This document shows positions 59,739 through 64,000 of a stretch of 64,000 bases of DNA, piece after piece. The first letter of the stretch is position 1. Each line of letters begins with the position of its first letter. Source of the stretch: an uncultured Blautia sp. (GTDB lineage Bacteria; Bacillota; Clostridia; Lachnospirales; Lachnospiraceae); NCBI GenBank assembly GCA_900540785.1, contig UQHF01000018.1:7753-71752 (forward strand). Direction: 5' to 3'. Made by a program: the position numbers and the translations under genes. The notes beneath the pieces were generated by a model that was not told the DNA's origin, did no database searches, and was given only the letters and a program-made list of their open reading frames with translations.

Positions 59739-60866
59739 TTAATCAAGGTAATCTTTCAGTTTGCGGCTGCGGCTTGGATGACGGAGCTTTCTGAGCGCCT
59801 TTGCCTCAATCTGACGGATACGTTCTCTCGTTACATTAAACTCTTTTCCTACTTCCTCCAGAGTTCTTGCTCTTCCGTCATCGAGACCGAAACGGAGACG
59901 GAGCACCTTCTGCTCTCTGTCTGTCAGTGTTCCCAGCACTTCCACAAGCTGTTCTTTTAAAAGAGTAAACGCTGCTGCGTCCGCCGGAACCGGAACATTA
60001 TCATCCTGAATAAAGTCTCCGAGATGGCTGTCTTCCTCCTCACCGATCGGGGTTTCCAGAGATACCGGTTCCTGGGAAATTTTAAGGATTTCTCTTACAC
60101 GATCAACAGACATGTCCATTTCCTCTGCAATTTCTTCCGGAGACGGCTCTCTTCCCAGTTCCTGAAGAAGCTGTCTTGATACACGGATCAGCTTGTTTAT
60201 TGTCTCTACCATATGAACCGGAATACGAATGGTTCTTGCCTGATCTGCAATGGCTCTTGTGATCGCCTGACGGATCCACCAGGTTGCATACGTACTGAAT
60301 TTATATCCTTTTCTGTAATCAAATTTTTCCACAGCCTTAATAAGCCCCAGATTTCCCTCCTGGATCAGGTCAAGGAACAGCATTCCTCTTCCCACATATC
60401 TCTTTGCAATACTTACTACAAGACGCAAGTTTGCCTCTGCAAGACGTTTCTTGGCAGCCTCATCTCCCTGCTCCATTCTCTTTGCCAGCTCTGTTTCCTC
60501 ATCGGCTGTCAGAAGATTTACCTTTCCGATTTCTTTCAGATACATACGCACCGGATCCTCAATACTTACACCTTCCGGAACAGATAAATCAATTTTATCA
60601 AGCTCTACCTCTTCCTCATCTTCCAGTCCGTCAATTTCCAGATCATCATCAAGAATAATATCATCCCCGATATTTTCTGTGATACGCAGAACGTCTACAC
60701 CGCTTGCCTCCAGAAAATCAAACACCTTTTCCATCTGCTCCACATCAAGGGGCTGATCTTTAAAAAAATCGTTGATTTCCTGATATTCCAGTACATTTTT
60801 CTTCTTTTTTGCAAGCTCCAGAAGTTCCACCAGTTTCTCGCTGAATTTACCCATATTCATTTCCAT
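59739..60866 (-). CDS. rpoD: Primary sigma factor RpoD (SigA)
   Basis: 375 residues. Region 1.1 is at the N-terminus; region 1.2 is DPVRMYLKEIGKVNLL, region 2 GLIKAVEKFDYRKGYKFSTYATWWIRQAI (shown in parts: GLIKAVEKFD and KFSTYATWWIRQ), and region 4.2 EVGKEFNVTRERIRQIEAKALRKL. It directs housekeeping transcription, and the TTGACA/TATAAT promoters here fit it. The start could also be the ATG at codon 5. It lies 39 nt after dnaG. Confidence 0.97.
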   Translation of the reverse strand: MEMNMGKFSEKLVELLELAKKKKNVLEYQEINDFFKDQPLDVEQMEKVFDFLEASGVDVLRITENIGDDIILDDDLEIDGLEDEEEVELDKIDLSVPEGVSIEDPVRMYLKEIGKVNLLTADEETELAKRMEQGDEAAKKRLAEANLRLVVSIAKRYVGRGMLFLDLIQEGNLGLIKAVEKFDYRKGYKFSTYATWWIRQAITRAIADQARTIRIPVHMVETINKLIRVSRQLLQELGREPSPEEIAEEMDMSVDRVREILKISQEPVSLETPIGEEEDSHLGDFIQDDNVPVPADAAAFTLLKEQLVEVLGTLTDREQKVLRLRFGLDDGRARTLEEVGKEFNVTRERIRQIEAKALRKLRHPSRSRKLKDYLD

Positions 60867-60905
60867 ATGTGTTCTATACCTCCATATAGTGTTTATATTT
60901 TATCC

Positions 60906-62699
60906 TTATTCGAAAGAAATATGCAGCCTGTGCCCGTTTCTTCCAAGGTCTTCCAACTCTTTTTTCGCCTGGATCAGCTCCTGCAGAGCCTGCATATCCG
61001 TTGGATCCCAGTTTTTATTTTTTTCCGCAAGACTCTCTTCCTTTATCCGAAGGAGCGCATCCAGAAACGCCCGGTTCTGTTCCTCCGGAGTTTCCAGATG
61101 AATAGTAGCGTTAAAAAGAGACGCCACTTCTCTCTGTTCCTCACTGTCTGTAAAGGCATTTAAGAGGCGGGCAGGATTGACTTCCCCTTCTTTTCTCTGA
61201 GCAAAAAGCATTTCTGCTACCTGCCTGTAAAGAGGAACTACGAAATCGGAAGGGGAAAGATATTTTTCTGCTTCCGCAAAAATCCCCGGATATGTAACCA
61301 GCCAGGTAAGCATAAGCTTCTGCGCCTTATCTCCTGCTGATTCCCGCTTTTTCGTCTCATGACCTGTGCTTTTTGGCTGTACCCTCTGCTCTGCTCTCGT
61401 CCCCTTCATTGCAAGGGTATTCACTCTTTTTCTTAAATCCTCGCCGCTGATACCATATCTCCGATACTCCTTTACAATCGCTTCTATATAAAGATTCCTC
61501 TCCAGCTCATCGGAAAGTTCCAGAAGCATACGGGCGCACTCTTCAAAAAAGCGGTTCTGACCCTGTGGCGTTTCCATGTCTGCCTCTGCTTCCCCTGTAT
61601 GTACCCGGAACAGAAAACTGTCAGAAGCATTTAAAAGGCGCTCCTCAAAGGCCTCTGCTCCCATATTTTTGATAAATTCATCAGGGTCTTTATACGGCTT
61701 TAAGCTTACCACCTTCGCATTCACTCCCGCCTCCCTGAGAATGGGAATGGCACGAAGAGCTGCCCGGATTCCCGCCTCATCGCTGTCATAAAGAAGAAGC
61801 ACCTCTTCTGTGTAGCGCTTTAAAAGGCTTGCATGGCCGGAAGTGAGGGCGGTTCCAAGAGAAGCCACCGCATTTGTAAAGCCTGCCTGATGCATGGAAA
61901 TCACGTCCATATATCCCTCACAGAGAATCAAATAATTCTTCCTTGTGGTTCTTGCCACATTCAGGCCGTACAGATTTCGGCTTTTATCAAAAATCTTCGT
62001 CTCCGGAGAATTCAGATATTTCGGTTTTCCGTCTCCCATCACACGCCCGCCAAAGCCAATCACACGGTTATTGACGTCCATGATCGGAAAAATTACACGG
62101 TTCCAGAATTTATCGTACATTCCCCGCCTCTCGTCTGCATTAAACAGTCCGGATTCCCGCAAAAGCTCATCGGAATATCCCTTTGCCTTCATATATTTAT
62201 AGAGGTCATCGCTGTACTTGTCAGAATATCCAAGTCCAAACTTTTTAATCGTCTCCTCACTTAATCCTCTGCCTGTGAGATACTGATAAGCAGCTTTTCC
62301 CCCTTCTCTTCTTAACTGATAGTAAAAATACTGGGCTGCCTTTTTATTAATCTCCAGAAGCAGAGCTTTTCGCTCCGCCTTTTCCTTTGCTTCTCTGGAA
62401 TATTCTATTTTCGGAAGCTCCACTCCTGCCCTCTGCGCAAGATGGGAAAGCGCTTCCCCAAATGTATAATTTTCATATTCCATAATAAAATTAAATACGT
62501 TTCCTCCTGCACCGCACCCAAAGCAGTAATACATCTGTTTTGCAGGCGTCACAGAAAAAGAAGGCGTTTTTTCATTATGAAACGGACAGAGACCAAAGTA
62601 GGAGCTTCCTTTTCTTGTAAGCTTTACATATTGAGACACTACGTCCACAATATCGTTTTTTGTCCGTACTTCTTCAATCACATCGTCCGAATACCGCAT
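60906..62699 (-). CDS. dnaG: DNA primase DnaG
   Basis: About 597 residues. It makes RNA primers at the replication fork. The CHC2 zinc motif is CPFHNEKTPSF with YYCFGCGAGG; the Toprim core has ILCEGYMDVISMHQAGF and LLYDSDEAGIRAALRA. The C-terminal third is the DnaB helicase-binding domain. The ATG at 62699 follows AAAGGAGGAAGGCAG; the longer frame to 62750 is not used. Confidence 0.96.
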   Translation of the reverse strand: MRYSDDVIEEVRTKNDIVDVVSQYVKLTRKGSSYFGLCPFHNEKTPSFSVTPAKQMYYCFGCGAGGNVFNFIMEYENYTFGEALSHLAQRAGVELPKIEYSREAKEKAERKALLLEINKKAAQYFYYQLRREGGKAAYQYLTGRGLSEETIKKFGLGYSDKYSDDLYKYMKAKGYSDELLRESGLFNADERRGMYDKFWNRVIFPIMDVNNRVIGFGGRVMGDGKPKYLNSPETKIFDKSRNLYGLNVARTTRKNYLILCEGYMDVISMHQAGFTNAVASLGTALTSGHASLLKRYTEEVLLLYDSDEAGIRAALRAIPILREAGVNAKVVSLKPYKDPDEFIKNMGAEAFEERLLNASDSFLFRVHTGEAEADMETPQGQNRFFEECARMLLELSDELERNLYIEAIVKEYRRYGISGEDLRKRVNTLAMKGTRAEQRVQPKSTGHETKKRESAGDKAQKLMLTWLVTYPGIFAEAEKYLSPSDFVVPLYRQVAEMLFAQRKEGEVNPARLLNAFTDSEEQREVASLFNATIHLETPEEQNRAFLDALLRIKEESLAEKNKNWDPTDMQALQELIQAKKELEDLGRNGHRLHISFE

Positions 62700-62734
62700 C
62701 TGCCTTCCTCCTTTGCCAGAAATTCCCTTCCTGT

Positions 62735-63751
62735 TTAATATACAGACCAACCGGAAGGGATATAAATTTCCCGGAATTTTTCCATAGAATACTGGTCTGT
62801 CATTCCAGAGAGATAATCACAGACAACCTGGGATTTTTTCTCCCCCTTTTCTGTGATCAGCTCCCTGTATTCCCTGGACATGGCTTCCGGGTGCTCAATA
62901 TAATACTCGTAAAGCTCCGTCAGCATTTTGATGGCTTTCTGTTCCTCCTTCTTTGCCAGAGGATTTTCATATACGTCCTGAAACATGATGCTCCGAAGAT
63001 CCATAAGACCCTCTTCAATCTCAGGCGCCATCTGGATGGTTTCTTTATTTATGCTGTTTTCAATAATACTATGTACAAATGTGTTCAGGCGCTCCTTTGT
63101 GGTATATCCCAAAAGCGTGCGAAGGGTAATGGGTATATCGTCCTCCGTGATAATACCTGCCCTCTGCGCATCATCCATATCGTGATGGATATACGCGATT
63201 TTATCAGAAAAACGCACTACCTGTCCTTCCAGTGTAGACGGACTTCCACTTGTTCTGTGATTGCGTATTCCGTCCCGGACTTCCCATGTAAGATTTAAAC
63301 CCATTCCGCCTTTTTCCAGAACCTCTACCACCCGCACACTCTGTTTATAGTGGGCAAATCCTTCCGGGTGGATTTCATTGAGTGCCCGCTCTCCGGAATG
63401 GCCGAAAGGCGTATGTCCAAGATCGTGCCCAAGAGCGATCGCTTCCACCAGATCCTCATTCAGTCGAAGCGCCTTTGCTATGGTTCTTGCTATCTGCGAA
63501 ACCTCCAGCGTGTGAGTCAGGCGGTTTCTGTAATGATCTCCCTGGGGAGCCAGAAAAACCTGTGTCTTATCCTTCAGCCGCCGAAACGCCTTGCTGTGAA
63601 GAATCCTGTCCCTGTCTCTCTGAAAAGCTGTCCGCATGTCACACTCTTCCTCCGGATGCTCCCTTCCCGCCGAATCTGCACTGCATACAGCATAAGGGCT
63701 TAACATCTGTTTCTCTCTGAATTCCATCGTTTCTCTTATATTATTGCTCAT
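62735..63751 (-). CDS. dgt: dGTP triphosphohydrolase-like HD protein
   Basis: About 338 residues. The HD phosphohydrolase releases triphosphate from dGTP or other dNTPs. It has RLKDKTQVF and NRLTHTLEVSQIA (first metal His), ALGHDLGHTPFGHSGE (HD pair), and KIAYIHHDMDDA. Encoded as the first gene of dgt-dnaG-rpoD-trmK-nif3, the usual Firmicute order. The ATG at 63751 follows GGAGGAAGGTGCT. Its 5' region is very AT-rich with A-tracts and no clean promoter. Confidence 0.93.
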   Translation of the reverse strand: MSNNIRETMEFREKQMLSPYAVCSADSAGREHPEEECDMRTAFQRDRDRILHSKAFRRLKDKTQVFLAPQGDHYRNRLTHTLEVSQIARTIAKALRLNEDLVEAIALGHDLGHTPFGHSGERALNEIHPEGFAHYKQSVRVVEVLEKGGMGLNLTWEVRDGIRNHRTSGSPSTLEGQVVRFSDKIAYIHHDMDDAQRAGIITEDDIPITLRTLLGYTTKERLNTFVHSIIENSINKETIQMAPEIEEGLMDLRSIMFQDVYENPLAKKEEQKAIKMLTELYEYYIEHPEAMSREYRELITEKGEKKSQVVCDYLSGMTDQYSMEKFREIYIPSGWSVY

Positions 63752-63886
63752 AGCACCTTCCTCCACAGACTGACAAAACTGCACTTCATAAACCCTCTCA
63801 TATTAAGTATATTCTACACAAAATTTCAAATTCCTCTTTTTTTCAAAAAAAACTCGAAAATTTTTTAATTTTTTTTCAAAAAGGTG

Positions 63887-63915
63887 TTGACTTTCTCTTT
63901 CCCTTTTGATATACT
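63887..63915 (+). promoter_or_regulatory. Sigma-A promoter of the tRNA-Leu gene
   Basis: TTGACT (63887-63892) and TATACT (63910-63915) are 17 bp apart, 50 bp upstream of the tRNA. The preceding 100 nt (63785-63886) are long A and T tracts with no coding potential. Confidence 0.85.
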
Positions 63916-63965
63916 CTCATTTGTCGCGAGGGAACAGCAAAAAACATCCCGAAGAAATGCGATAT

Positions 63966-64000
63966 GCGGAAGTGTCGGAACTGGCAGACGAGCAAGACTA
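63966..64000 (+). tRNA. tRNA-Leu, 5' part only (window ends in the anticodon loop)
   Basis: GCGGAAG starts the acceptor, followed by TGTCGGAACTGGCAGACG, the long type II D arm typical of tRNA-Leu, and the anticodon stem CAAGA. The loop begins C, T, A, so the last base of the window would be position 34, suggesting an anticodon starting with A. Confidence 0.82.

Noticed and set aside
63785..63886. AT-rich A/T tract region as a replication origin
   Set aside because: No DnaA boxes are seen and dnaA/dnaN are absent; it is the gap between dgt and a tRNA gene.

Overview
The window is a piece of a low-to-mid GC Firmicute chromosome, most likely a gut Lachnospiraceae (Clostridia). The reasons are the gene order (rimP-nusA-rnpM-L7Ae-infB-rbfA-nrnA-truB-ribF; dgt-dnaG-rpoD-trmK-nif3), the single-chain glycyl-tRNA synthetase, a pyrB-pyrI pair, strong AGGAGG ribosome binding sites, many 17-bp-spaced sigma-A promoters, and ferredoxin-rich anaerobe proteins (DUF362, EFR1, NrdG). 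Nearly all genes are on the minus strand. No insertion sequence, prophage or CRISPR array is visible.

Layout. 1-1.6 kb: SRP genes ffh (cut by the window edge) and ylxM. 1.7-1.9 kb: structured repeat copy A. 1.9-5.6 kb: orphan larE, a DUF362 ferredoxin protein, EFR1 and a sugar isomerase-like protein. 5.7-8.2 kb: an ABC-2 exporter with its TetR regulator and three copies of one 19-bp operator. 8.3-14.4 kb: glyS, recO, era and an M16C peptidase. 14.5-19.5 kb: a DUF6553-type protein, glf, a DUF5662 protein, a GH13 protein with its catalytic residues replaced, and xth. 19.5-21.4 kb: structured repeat copy B, a CPA2 antiporter and a DUF1292 protein.

21.5-28 kb is the accessory-looking part. It is a tight five-gene, AT-rich operon: a HerA/VirB4-like ATPase, a coiled-coil protein, a 110-residue protein, an Lgt-like membrane protein, and a two-TM protein with a large soluble domain. 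A small ribbon-helix-helix gene is divergent from it across a short control region. I do not recognise this as a named system, and it is the best candidate here for an undescribed one.

28-46 kb: dut, nrdG, pnp, rpsO, then the ten-gene rimP-to-Na/Pi translation operon with a hairpin in its leader, and a type II topoisomerase pair (parE-parC type), also with a leader hairpin. 46.3-46.6 kb: two tandem tRNA-Glu(CTC) genes. 46.6-54 kb: folC-pheA-DUF815-ppx-ppk1. 54-56 kb: a small membrane protein and pyrBI on the plus strand. 56.2-56.5 kb: RNase P RNA. 56.5-63.8 kb: nucleoside kinase, nif3, trmK, rpoD, dnaG, dgt. The window ends inside a tRNA-Leu gene.

The other main observation is a family of intergenic elements of about 170 nt (1709-1878; 19524-19692 inverted; a truncated relative at 46587-46660). 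The sequences of their stems differ, but the pairing is kept by compensatory changes, which points to a selected folded structure.
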